64,000 nucleotides of DNA from contig QQSA01000078.1 of assembly GCA_003602535.1 (NCBI GenBank), forward strand, positions 3,941 through 67,940, written 5' to 3'. The DNA comes from Candidatus Poseidoniales archaeon. GTDB lineage: Archaea; Thermoplasmatota; Poseidoniia; Poseidoniales; Poseidoniaceae. Below, one piece after another: positions 43,804-52,311 of this stretch. Both the position numbers and the translations under genes were made by a program. Every line of letters starts with the position of its first letter. Within the stretch, counting starts at the first letter, position 1. Under the pieces are notes generated by a model, which had not been told where the DNA came from, did not search any database, and was given only the letters and a program-made list of their open reading frames with translations.

Positions 43804-46097
43804 GGGGCAGGACCATCGCAGTTCTTGCAATACTCCTAGTTGCGTTAGCATCGACTACAACGTTCGAAGCTAGACAAAATGGAATCGGTATTGGCGACAA
43901 TGGATGTTCATGTCACGGTGAAATGACCGGAGATACTGTGATCACTGTAGAAGGCCTTCCAGATGTCTTCAACGCTTCTGAAGAATATCTGATTACTCTA
44001 ACAATTTCAAATGACGATGTTCCAGCGTCAAACCCTGACCAAAATGGTGGATTTAGAATTGTTACCTCAGGAGGAGGGCAACTGGAATCTGTTCCAGACA
44101 TTGATAGAAATGTCGCTAATGATGACGATGGTGGATTAACACACACTTTGGAACTTAACGATAGAAGAACTTGGGAATTCAAGTGGACTGCTCCTGCAGA
44201 TGATACCGCAATCGTTGAGTTTACTATCTGGGGCAATGCTGTAAATGGAGATGGTGCAGCAACAAACGATGACGATTGGAATCGTAAAGATATCTCGGTC
44301 ATGGGAATCAATGCTAATCCTGCAGCCCCAAGCGCTGCAGCATTAACGATTCTAATGACTGCTATCGGTTTAGCTCTTGGATTGATTCTAATCGGCAGCA
44401 TGTGGGTATTCTACACACGCAACCCTGACACTTTCTCAATTGGTAGTTTCTGGGCTTACCTCAAACCTTGGTTAACAACTACGGACCACAAGCAGGTCGG
44501 CATTCTGTACTTCTTGTATGGTTTCTTCTTCTTCCTAGTAGGAGGATTGCTGGCGCTATTATTCCGTATACAGTTGGCGCTACCAGAGAACGATTTCCTT
44601 ACTCAAGCAGAGTACAACTCATTCTTCACCCTCCACGGAACCACTATGATTTTCTTGGCTGCTATGCCAATGATTGCTGGTTTCATGAACTACATCTTGC
44701 CACTACAGATTGGTGCTAAAGATCTGGCATTCCCTAGAATTAACGCTCTAGGTTTCTGGCTAATTGTGGCTGCTGCTCCATTGATTTTCACTGGAGTTTG
44801 GAGTGGAGAGGCTGCTGACATCACATGGGTTATGTATCCTCCATATTCAAGCCTAACAGGGCAAGCTGGTGGGCCAAACCCTGGAACGATAGCCTTCATT
44901 TCCGGTATTGCATTACTTGGTGCTTCTTCGACACTATCAGGTGTCAACTTCGTAACCACTACCTTCACCATGCGTGCAAAGGGCGTAGGATGGATGAGAA
45001 TGCCATTATTCACCTGGTCGGTTCTAATCAGCGTTTTCATGCTCTACGTGAGCCTGCCTGCTTTCGTTATCGGCGTATTCTTCTTATTGTTTGATTCGAC
45101 TATAGGTACTACTTTCTTCACAGCGGGTGGAGATCCTCTACTGTTCCAGCACCTATTCTGGTTCTTCGGACATCCGGAGGTATATGTTGTCGTAGTACCT
45201 GCATTCGGAATTGTTTCCGAAGTTCTTGCAACAAGTGCAAGGCGTTCTATCTTCGGATACAGATCAATGGTTTATGCAATGGTTGGAATCGGAGTAGTAG
45301 GATTCATTGTATGGGGACACCACATGCTAACTAGTGGAATGAGTCCTGGCTGGCGTGCTGCTTTCATGATTACAACTATGGCGGTAGCGATCCCGACTGG
45401 TGTGAAGATTTTCAATTGGCTAGCTACTCTGTGGGGAGGAAGTCTGGTATTCAAAACGCACACACTTTGGTCGCTTGGATTCCTGATTACATTCACACTT
45501 GGTGGATTATCTGGAATGTTCTTCCCTGTTGCAGGACTAGATACGCAATTCCATGACGGATACTTCGTTGTTGCACACTTCCACTATGTGTTCATCGGAG
45601 GTATTATCTTCGCATTATTCTCAGGAATTTACTACTGGTTCCCGAAGGTTACTGGTCGTAAAATGGATGAAAAGCTAGGTCTCTGGCACTTCATTATAGC
45701 ATTCTGTTCATACAATGCTGCATTCTGGCCAATGCACGCCGTAGGAATCATGGGAATGCCTAGAAGAACACACACATATGCTGTAGATTCTGGATTCGCT
45801 GAATTAAACATGGCAATTTCTACATTCGCAATTATATTCGGACTATCTCAATTAATTCTGGTTTGGAATATTGTTCGCTCAGTAAAGAAGGGCGAAAAGG
45901 TCGGAAAGGATCCATGGGGTGGCTGGTCTCTAGAATGGGCAGTAACCTCTCCTCCTCCAACACCTTCTTTCGATGTAGAGCCTACTCAATTGGATGCAAA
46001 CGAAGGTGCAGAGCATCATGAAACTAAGTTAGAATCAATATTGCGTTCACCATTCCGGGCGATTAGTAATCTATGGAATAAGGAGGCGAAAGTATGA
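43800..46097 (+). CDS. coxA: Cytochrome c oxidase subunit I with N-terminal choice-of-anchor V-like domain
   Basis: The catalytic subunit reduces O2 and pumps protons. Residues ~230-720 are subunit I with all metal ligands: H279 (LHGTTMIF), H458-PEVY with the cross-linked Tyr and the Glu of the proton path, H507-H508 (WGHHM), H593 and H595 (HFHYV), and the K-channel Lys in PTGVKIFNW. The Asp before FPR (GAKDLAFPR) matches the D-channel entrance, so the enzyme is A-type. The first ~200 residues are extra: a signal peptide, C36-S-C38-H39, and a beta-sandwich like choice-of-anchor V/Reeler domains, then an added helix. The gene overlaps coxB by four bases. The extra domain is discussed in the findings. 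Confidence 0.93.
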   Translation: MRGRTIAVLAILLVALASTTTFEARQNGIGIGDNGCSCHGEMTGDTVITVEGLPDVFNASEEYLITLTISNDDVPASNPDQNGGFRIVTSGGGQLESVPDIDRNVANDDDGGLTHTLELNDRRTWEFKWTAPADDTAIVEFTIWGNAVNGDGAATNDDDWNRKDISVMGINANPAAPSAAALTILMTAIGLALGLILIGSMWVFYTRNPDTFSIGSFWAYLKPWLTTTDHKQVGILYFLYGFFFFLVGGLLALLFRIQLALPENDFLTQAEYNSFFTLHGTTMIFLAAMPMIAGFMNYILPLQIGAKDLAFPRINALGFWLIVAAAPLIFTGVWSGEAADITWVMYPPYSSLTGQAGGPNPGTIAFISGIALLGASSTLSGVNFVTTTFTMRAKGVGWMRMPLFTWSVLISVFMLYVSLPAFVIGVFFLLFDSTIGTTFFTAGGDPLLFQHLFWFFGHPEVYVVVVPAFGIVSEVLATSARRSIFGYRSMVYAMVGIGVVGFIVWGHHMLTSGMSPGWRAAFMITTMAVAIPTGVKIFNWLATLWGGSLVFKTHTLWSLGFLITFTLGGLSGMFFPVAGLDTQFHDGYFVVAHFHYVFIGGIIFALFSGIYYWFPKVTGRKMDEKLGLWHFIIAFCSYNAAFWPMHAVGIMGMPRRTHTYAVDSGFAELNMAISTFAIIFGLSQLILVWNIVRSVKKGEKVGKDPWGGWSLEWAVTSPPPTPSFDVEPTQLDANEGAEHHETKLESILRSPFRAISNLWNKEAKV

Positions 46098-47410
46098 GCG
46101 GAAGTCTACACGATGTCAAGAATGAGATATGGATGAAGACTGTCCTTATCTCTGTAGGACTGATTTTCGCTGGAATTACCGCTTACGCAGTATTAGCGGA
46201 AGGTGTCGGTTCAGTAAAGCATCACGAGTGGGAAGAAGCTCACCATGATGTCGAAGAAGCAAAAGCGGAACTAGATGCAATTTCGGTAACTAACGCTTCA
46301 TCTGAAGACAAAGATGCTGCTTACGATAAGTGGGAAGCTGCTGTAGATGCTGATGTCGATGCACATTTATCTTATCTAACTTGGAGTACAGCTGGAAAAA
46401 CTATCATGGTTATGTTCATTGTTTATGCTGCATTCTACGGCATCGCAGGGTTCTACAATAGTATTCAACCTGAAGAAGAACACCATCATGGTGATGATCA
46501 CGAAGAACATCACGGTTCGGCATCTCCAATTTTGATGGCCGGCGGTCTCCTTCTATTCATGATGGGCTTCCCTGGTTTCGTCACCACGTGTAAAGCGTGG
46601 CTTGGACTTGACTATACTGCAGATATGTCAGGATTCATGCTGTCGGCAATAGGTTCAGTAATCCTGATTATTGGAATCGGTAATTGGTGGAATGAAGATC
46701 TAAAGGGCCACAAAGAGCAAATTGCTACATCACACCCATTCAAGGGACAAGATATTCGTAAGGCTGGAATGTGGATTTTCCTAATCTCTGAAACTATGGT
46801 TTTCGCATCATTCTTCTCATCTTACCTCAGAATGAGAACCGAATGGTGTACACAGTGGGCTGTAAACGCTGGAAAGTGTGATGTTGTAGACACATACACA
46901 GCTTCTGATTACTTGCGCCCTGGTGGAGCAACAGGTACTGGAGACTTCTGGACTTTGCTTCCTGGTGGAATAAACACATTCGCATTGATTATCTCTTCAT
47001 ACACCATTGTTCTGGCATTGAAGGCTGCAAAGAATGTCAATTGGGAACCATCAAAGAATAAATTGATGGCACGCTTATTCCCAACAAGAAAACAAACCGT
47101 ACGCAATTATCTACTGATTACGTTAGCATTGGGTTCACTGTTCATAGTTTTGAAATTGATTGAATGGAGCCACTTAATCGCTGAAGGTTTCACAATCGAT
47201 AGTCAGGCAGGTTCGATATTCTATGTAGCAACCGGAGCACACGGATTGCACGTATTCATAGGATTGCTAGTAATGTTATTCATGGTTTTCAAAGCCGATA
47301 CTGTTGGCTATGATGAAGAAAATGGCCAAGGAATCGAGTACTTTGGATTGTATTGGCACTTTGTGGATTTGGCGTGGGTTGCCATCTTCCCAGCATTCTA
47401 TCTATACTGA
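46094..47410 (+). CDS. coxC: Cytochrome c oxidase subunit III with extended N-terminal region
   Basis: Subunit III stabilises subunit I during turnover. The C-terminal ~270 residues show the family: AGMWIFLISETMVFASFFSSYL, the lipid-binding-like WEPS region, then ATGAHGLHVFIGLLVM and YWHFVDLAWVAIFP, the final helices. The N-terminal ~170 residues are not part of standard subunit III. They contain two helices, an acidic coiled stretch and a His/Asp/Glu-rich loop near residue 130-145 (EEHHHGDDHEEHHG), which could bind Cu or Zn. The SD AAGGAGG lies ahead of the ATG and it overlaps coxA by four bases. It may be a fusion with an unknown small subunit. Confidence 0.9.
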   Translation: MSGSLHDVKNEIWMKTVLISVGLIFAGITAYAVLAEGVGSVKHHEWEEAHHDVEEAKAELDAISVTNASSEDKDAAYDKWEAAVDADVDAHLSYLTWSTAGKTIMVMFIVYAAFYGIAGFYNSIQPEEEHHHGDDHEEHHGSASPILMAGGLLLFMMGFPGFVTTCKAWLGLDYTADMSGFMLSAIGSVILIIGIGNWWNEDLKGHKEQIATSHPFKGQDIRKAGMWIFLISETMVFASFFSSYLRMRTEWCTQWAVNAGKCDVVDTYTASDYLRPGGATGTGDFWTLLPGGINTFALIISSYTIVLALKAAKNVNWEPSKNKLMARLFPTRKQTVRNYLLITLALGSLFIVLKLIEWSHLIAEGFTIDSQAGSIFYVATGAHGLHVFIGLLVMLFMVFKADTVGYDEENGQGIEYFGLYWHFVDLAWVAIFPAFYLY

Positions 47411-47419
47411 GGCGATAAC

Positions 47420-47824
47420 ATGGGCGAAGACAAGTATACAGGACCAATTGCAGGATTATTCCAGAAAATGGCAGATATGATTGGAAAGGATGTTTACTAC
47501 GTAAATTTCCTAGTTCTGATGTTCTTTACATTATTCGAAATCGCAGCGGTATTCTTTGAAACCGTGCCAGGAACCGATATCGAAATTACTAGAGATGCTG
47601 TTTGGGGCATTCTCATCGTTGTTGGAATCATCAAGGGTTACGGAATAGCTGCATTCTTCATGCACTTGAAAGGAGATCCATTCATTTACACAAGAACGGC
47701 ACTTTTCCCTGTTCTTTTCGCTGCATTGATGCTATGGGGTATCGGTTTATCCAACCCGGATGGAATTGATGCATTGCCATCTTGGTGTACACCAAATTAT
47801 GACTACTCATATGTTACCGAATGA
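47420..47824 (+). CDS. coxD: Cytochrome c oxidase subunit IV (small prokaryotic type)
   Basis: The 134-residue protein has three hydrophobic helices, with the prokaryotic COX4 pattern VNFLVLMFFTLFEIAAVF, a central GIIKGYGIAAFFMHLKGDP and a last helix ALFPVLFAALMLWGIG. Such subunits help assemble and stabilise the oxidase. SD GAGGCGAT precedes the ATG. It lies nine bases after the coxC stop. Confidence 0.88.
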   Translation: MGEDKYTGPIAGLFQKMADMIGKDVYYVNFLVLMFFTLFEIAAVFFETVPGTDIEITRDAVWGILIVVGIIKGYGIAAFFMHLKGDPFIYTRTALFPVLFAALMLWGIGLSNPDGIDALPSWCTPNYDYSYVTE

Positions 47825-47882
47825 GTATTCATTATGAATATCTATCAAAAGTATTGATTAATGAGTCCCTAAACGGGGAACC

Positions 47883-49631
47883 ATGCGCTTTTTTGCTGCA
47901 CTCATTGTGACTTTGCTCTGTGTTTCAACAATTCCTGCAACTACCGCTGGTGGCGATGGAGTTCACTGGAATGGATATAATCTGGATAGAGAATCTGTTC
48001 AAAATAGTGTATTAATTGATCAAGATGGAAATAATTACGCACTACATACTGGAAGTGCTGATGTCAATGTAGTTGCTTTCATATTCACTACTTGTGTTGA
48101 CGTATGCCCTGTAATTACCAGCAATCTGGTAGCTGCTGAATCAAAATTAGATGATGTCGATTATCAATTCATCTCAATCACAGTAGACCCTGCAACAGAT
48201 ACGCCTGAAGTTCTGAAAGAGTATACCGATGAATTTGATGTTGATTGGCCTCACTTAACAGGAGATATATCTGATTTAGAAGAGGTATGGTCAGATTTTC
48301 AAATCGCTGTAGAAACTGAAGTTATTGAAACAGATGACCATAATCATGACGTGGAGACTCCAAAAATCGTTCCTGAAGACTATTCAACGGTTACTGTAGT
48401 TGATTCTAGTGAAAACGCTGACTTGTTTTTCGTTGAGCCAAACGGATGGGACCAGCTGACTGCTGCAGAATACCAAAACAATTGGACGATTAACGCCAGT
48501 GAAAGTCAATGGGGTCATTACATTACTGGAGTAAATGGTGATGATTCTCCAAGTGATTATTCATGGTGGTGGGAATTACATGTATGGAATATGTCTACTA
48601 ATGCATGGGAAGAGAGTAATGTTGGAATTGATTCTGTCGATGTTGGCCAACTTGCGCTTGCCCCAAATACAACCGATGATACATTGATTCCAATTCCAGA
48701 TATGGAAAATGATACATTCGTCATAGTTCAATCTGATGGGCAAAATGATTCTTCAGTGTTAAGTGAGATATCTGCTTGGCATTTGACCCTAGCTGCATTG
48801 GATTCATTCGATGCACCCTCTTCATCATTTGGCCACTACATGTCCTCGATCGATAATTTAAGTGCCCCTAGTGATTACTCATGGTGGTGGCAACTCCATT
48901 ACTGGAATTTTACAAGTAATTCTTGGGAAGAAAGCCAGTATGGGATGGATAATCTATACAATCAAACCCATATTGCTTGGGCACCAAATAGTACATCTGA
49001 TTCATTGATTCCTGTACCTGAATTTGAAGTTATGACTCACAAATTAGGAGTTGTATATCCAGGAGGAGATACTGCAATGTATACTGGTAATTATACCAGA
49101 ATAGAGATGGTAAATGCGATGGAGCATTCGATTTACACTCTAGATCAAAGTGATTCAAATTACGTCATGGAAGGAGATTCGGCAATATCCATTGATGGTA
49201 ATGATGGTGATTACAATCTATACATTTGGCATGAAATGGGAGAATATAGCCATTGGATGTCAACATCCGATAGCAGCTTTGAAAGCTATCTTGTAGATGA
49301 TTACAATCACTATGCATGGGTTGCTAATGGAGAAGATGCTTCAAGCCTCCCTAATCCTGAGATGGAAGAGAGCCATAATGACAATCAAACAACAACATCA
49401 ACATCTCATTCGACACAAACATTCATTCTCGATGAAGATTGGAAACCAATAGTAGTATTCTTAGGATATGATTGGAATGTTGATGATTTCGTTGAAGATG
49501 TTGAAAGGGCCGCAAATAGTGTGAGTAATCCTAGCAGTGATGATGACGATTCCGGATTACCGGGTTTCACCTTTGTAACTGTGGCAACAGGACTTGGTCT
49601 AGCGATTATCGCTAACAGTAGGGAAGAGTAG
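47883..49631 (+). CDS. SCO1/SenC copper chaperone with a large domain insertion and PGF-CTERM-like tail
   Basis: SCO proteins load copper into the CuA site of subunit II. The 582-residue protein has a signal peptide, then the thioredoxin-like first part with C71-VDV-C75. About 430 residues follow before the last SCO segment (HSTQTFILDEDWKPIVVF), where H509 takes the place of the third copper ligand. In ordinary SCO proteins that gap is 80-90 residues. The insert contains two related ~170-residue repeats marked by SDYSWWWELHVWN and SDYSWWWQLHYWN, a pattern resembling DUF4430. The C-terminus (LPGFTFVTVATGLGLAII, then NSREE) looks like a PGF-CTERM anchor. Its place after coxD supports a role in CuA assembly. 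Confidence 0.85.
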   Translation: MRFFAALIVTLLCVSTIPATTAGGDGVHWNGYNLDRESVQNSVLIDQDGNNYALHTGSADVNVVAFIFTTCVDVCPVITSNLVAAESKLDDVDYQFISITVDPATDTPEVLKEYTDEFDVDWPHLTGDISDLEEVWSDFQIAVETEVIETDDHNHDVETPKIVPEDYSTVTVVDSSENADLFFVEPNGWDQLTAAEYQNNWTINASESQWGHYITGVNGDDSPSDYSWWWELHVWNMSTNAWEESNVGIDSVDVGQLALAPNTTDDTLIPIPDMENDTFVIVQSDGQNDSSVLSEISAWHLTLAALDSFDAPSSSFGHYMSSIDNLSAPSDYSWWWQLHYWNFTSNSWEESQYGMDNLYNQTHIAWAPNSTSDSLIPVPEFEVMTHKLGVVYPGGDTAMYTGNYTRIEMVNAMEHSIYTLDQSDSNYVMEGDSAISIDGNDGDYNLYIWHEMGEYSHWMSTSDSSFESYLVDDYNHYAWVANGEDASSLPNPEMEESHNDNQTTTSTSHSTQTFILDEDWKPIVVFLGYDWNVDDFVEDVERAANSVSNPSSDDDDSGLPGFTFVTVATGLGLAIIANSREE

Positions 49632-49674
49632 TCTAAGATAGATTATTGAAAGAAAGGCCCCACCGGCAAAACAA

Positions 49675-49757
49675 GCGGAGATCGCATAGCCTGGTATTGC
49701 GGTGGACTTGAAATCCACTGTCCCTCGGACACGGGAGTTCGAATCTCTCTCTCCGCG
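49675..49757 (+). tRNA. tRNA-Ser (anticodon TGA)
   Basis: Acceptor arm GCGGAGA (49675-49681) pairs with TCTCCGC (49750-49756). The anticodon stem GTGGA/TCCAC encloses CTTGAAA with TGA at 49709-49711. A long variable arm with GTCC/GGAC is present as expected for Ser. The T arm GGGAG/CTCTC encloses TTCGAAT. The discriminator is G (49757). CCA is not encoded and no intron is visible. It reads UCA codons (and possibly other UCN). Confidence 0.93.
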
Positions 49758-49811
49758 CTTAACTATCATTACCTATTGTATCTCTGAGATGAAAGGGTTC
49801 AACAACTCAAG

Positions 49812-49824
49812 CCACCGTAGGTGG
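49812..49824 (+). promoter_or_regulatory. Perfect 5-bp triloop hairpin before the lipoprotein start
   Basis: CCACC (49812-49816) pairs with GGTGG (49820-49824) around GTA, ending three bases before the ATG at 49828. The GGTGG arm would also be the only SD-like sequence available, so the fold could hide it. Confidence 0.4.
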
Positions 49825-49827
49825 TTC

Positions 49828-51207
49828 ATGTCCCGCACATATGCACGGCTGGCGTTGCCGCTGGTTCTTCTTATGTTCATGGCAGGATGTATTTACTCCT
49901 CGACTCCTGAATGGGGTACAGGTGATGGGGAAGTACATGTCGAAATCGATGACGAAGATAAAACTGCTACAATTAAATCACAGTTAGGAAATGGATTTGA
50001 CAAAACTGTAACCTTACAATGCGATGCAAAGGAGTTTACTATCACTGGAATGATTATTTCATCACAGATTTATGATTCTCATCCAGATATCGAAGAAGGA
50101 GATATTGATTCGGCCATGGGTGCGTCCGTAATTATCCATAAGATGAGTTGGAGTCAAGCTGAGGGCGTAGAAGAAGGCAGTGCGGAACGAGTCAAAATCA
50201 AGGAATGGACATCTCCACTGGATCCTGTAGAAGATGGGGGATTAAGTAAGGTCGATGAAAATTCAGAAGATTGGGAAGTTATCGGAGTTATCCCTGGTTC
50301 AGAAAATATAGCTGATGGGCTGAATGTTCTCGAGCATTGGCATCAGCCAATCAAAATATCAGGATATATGGTCCCTGTAGATCAGGCTGGCACAATAGGT
50401 CCAGGCCCAGATTGCGAATTAGAAGAGCAAGGCCACGGGATGATTGTTACCAAAATCAAAACCGGAGAAGGTGTCGTCAGCATGGACGGGGAAGACGATG
50501 ATGAGTATTCATTAGGAGATACCGATTTATTCGGAGGATGGACGTTCATCCTATTCTTCTTGATTGTTGGAGTAGGCGGAGGTATTGGTCTATTCATGGT
50601 ATCAACAATGGTAATTCGACAAGGGGCAAGAGCAACCGCTGAAGCTTTGCTTGGAAGAGAAGGTTTTGCTAAAGCTATACAAATGAAAAAGGATGTGAAA
50701 TCATCGAAAAAGGCCGGTCTTGAAAGTGCATCTGATCGTGCTGCTAAACAAAGGGCTAGTACGCCACCACCGAAAAAGGAAAAGCGAGAAGAAGTTGAAA
50801 TTTCGGGCTTCAACCTTGATAGTGTGCTATCGGCATCAGGTAATGATGATGAAGGCCCGTCTAAATTTGGAGGCGGGGGCTCTGTTGTCGTCACTAATGA
50901 AGCTAAACAAATACAGTCTCAACCAGTGGTAACTTCTGCACCGGTGAAAATCGATAATACGCCTATGCCGTCATCAAATGTAACCTCTAGTCGACCTGAA
51001 CCTGAAAAGAGAGGTCACTTCTCAGCATCGATGTCGAGTTCAAGAATTTCTTCGAAGCCAAGTTCTGAAAAACCTGTTAACAAGCCAGTAAAGAGACGAG
51101 CGGTCAAGAAGCGTGCGGCGAAGTCTGCGCCTGAACCTGAGCCTGAAGTGCAAGAGCGACGTGCATCTGTTTCTGATGATGAAGAGTTTAGTGACTTCTC
51201 ATTCTGA
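49828..51207 (+). CDS. Lipoprotein with internal membrane helix and charged cytoplasmic tail
   Basis: About 459 residues. A signal with a lipobox (LLMFMAGC, C21) is followed by ~210 residues of acidic extracellular beta-rich sequence. A membrane helix lies at about 240-262 (FILFFLIVGVGGGIGLFMVS), and the remaining ~190 residues are cytoplasmic: basic at first, then low-complexity Ser/Pro/Lys/Arg-rich, with repeated AKKRA-type and EPEPE runs. No family recognised. The longer frame begins inside tRNA-Ser and is rejected. The ATG lies right after a 5-bp hairpin. Having both a lipobox and a transmembrane helix is unusual and makes topology uncertain. Confidence 0.6.
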   Translation: MSRTYARLALPLVLLMFMAGCIYSSTPEWGTGDGEVHVEIDDEDKTATIKSQLGNGFDKTVTLQCDAKEFTITGMIISSQIYDSHPDIEEGDIDSAMGASVIIHKMSWSQAEGVEEGSAERVKIKEWTSPLDPVEDGGLSKVDENSEDWEVIGVIPGSENIADGLNVLEHWHQPIKISGYMVPVDQAGTIGPGPDCELEEQGHGMIVTKIKTGEGVVSMDGEDDDEYSLGDTDLFGGWTFILFFLIVGVGGGIGLFMVSTMVIRQGARATAEALLGREGFAKAIQMKKDVKSSKKAGLESASDRAAKQRASTPPPKKEKREEVEISGFNLDSVLSASGNDDEGPSKFGGGGSVVVTNEAKQIQSQPVVTSAPVKIDNTPMPSSNVTSSRPEPEKRGHFSASMSSSRISSKPSSEKPVNKPVKRRAVKKRAAKSAPEPEPEVQERRASVSDDEEFSDFSF

Positions 51208-52227
51208 GGCCCAGGCAACATCTGAAGAGCCTCTAACAAGTAATTGCTCAGTGTGCCATTCCAGAGTGGCAGGGCTCACGATTACTGGCTCACCATCCGC
51301 TTGAACCCAAGTGGAATTTTTCAGCGGTACTTCGCTAATGCTTCCATCAGAATTTACTGGTTTAATTTCAATTCTGTTCGCTTTTTGTTGTGTAATCCCC
51401 CATTTTCCAATATGTTTTCCTTTCTTCATTGGACCCATCAATGAGAGCATTGCAATTCTCGAAAGCCTTGGAGCATAAACAATACTTCCATTTTTGTCTA
51501 CAGGTGATACTCCGGGGCATACTTGGTATCCTCCGCCAAAGGTTTCTCCTGTTGTAGCAGCAAACATGGTGAAATCAAGTATCTCACCATCATTATCATC
51601 TAGTTTTAGCCAAACCTTTCTTCGCTTCCAGAAAGGAATCGTAGTAACACCAAGATAGGTGTATTTTTTGCTACCCTTTATCCATTTGGCCCGGTGTAGT
51701 TTAGCTCTAGAAATTGCACTTGTAATTCCAGCATCCGATTCTAAGAAAACCCATCTTACAACCCGTCCCTCCTGTGATGCTGGGCCATCCCAGACATTTG
51801 GTTTGGGAGAGGGGTAATCACCTGCTTGAGATGCTGGGAAACCTTCCAGTCTCCATGCTGCACATTTACGATCTTTTCCATTCACTAATACATCGATAGC
51901 TGAATCGATATTTTTGCGAGATATTCCTTGAGTAATTGCGTAATCATTTCCTGAGCCAAATGGCAGAATCCCCATGACTAAGTCGCCGCCTCTAAGTGCA
52001 CTAGCAACCTCATGAACCGTACCATCTCCTCCAACTGCTACTACCATTCCATCCACTTTCTCATTCCTTAATTTCCATGCTATTTCCCCAGCATGACCTA
52101 CACGTGTTGTCATGTGCGTAATTACTTGGAATCCGCGCTCTTCTAATTTCGACGCTACTTTAGGCCACTTTTTGCCACAAGTATGGTCTCTGCTGGCCGG
52201 ATTAACGATGCAGTGTAGTGGTCCCAT
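51199..52227 (-). CDS. Diacylglycerol/lipid kinase family protein
   Basis: The N-terminal domain has the catalytic nucleotide-binding loop GGDGT (66-70) and the following LPFGSGNDYA motif. The N-terminal CIVNPAS opening belongs to the same DAGK_cat family (YegS/BmrU/sphingosine kinase-like). The C-terminal half is the beta-rich second domain, with GETFGGGYQVCPGVSPVDKNG near 230. The substrate is probably an archaeal lipid alcohol or dialkylglycerol; that is inference. I use ATG 52227, ten residues after the longest possible start, where family similarity begins. The 3' end overlaps the convergent lipoprotein gene by nine bases. Confidence 0.85.
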   Translation of the reverse strand: MGPLHCIVNPASRDHTCGKKWPKVASKLEERGFQVITHMTTRVGHAGEIAWKLRNEKVDGMVVAVGGDGTVHEVASALRGGDLVMGILPFGSGNDYAITQGISRKNIDSAIDVLVNGKDRKCAAWRLEGFPASQAGDYPSPKPNVWDGPASQEGRVVRWVFLESDAGITSAISRAKLHRAKWIKGSKKYTYLGVTTIPFWKRRKVWLKLDDNDGEILDFTMFAATTGETFGGGYQVCPGVSPVDKNGSIVYAPRLSRIAMLSLMGPMKKGKHIGKWGITQQKANRIEIKPVNSDGSISEVPLKNSTWVQADGEPVIVSPATLEWHTEQLLVRGSSDVAWASE

Positions 52228-52311
52228 AGTTGTACTAGAACAAGTTGAAGCACTCAAACCTTTGTTGAAACAAGCGATGGTCTCATGTCTGATGCCTAAT
52301 CAGCAAGCAAC

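Noticed and set aside
49702..49827. Coding start for the lipoprotein inside tRNA-Ser
   Set aside because: The tRNA is complete, and a normal lipobox signal peptide starts at ATG 49828.
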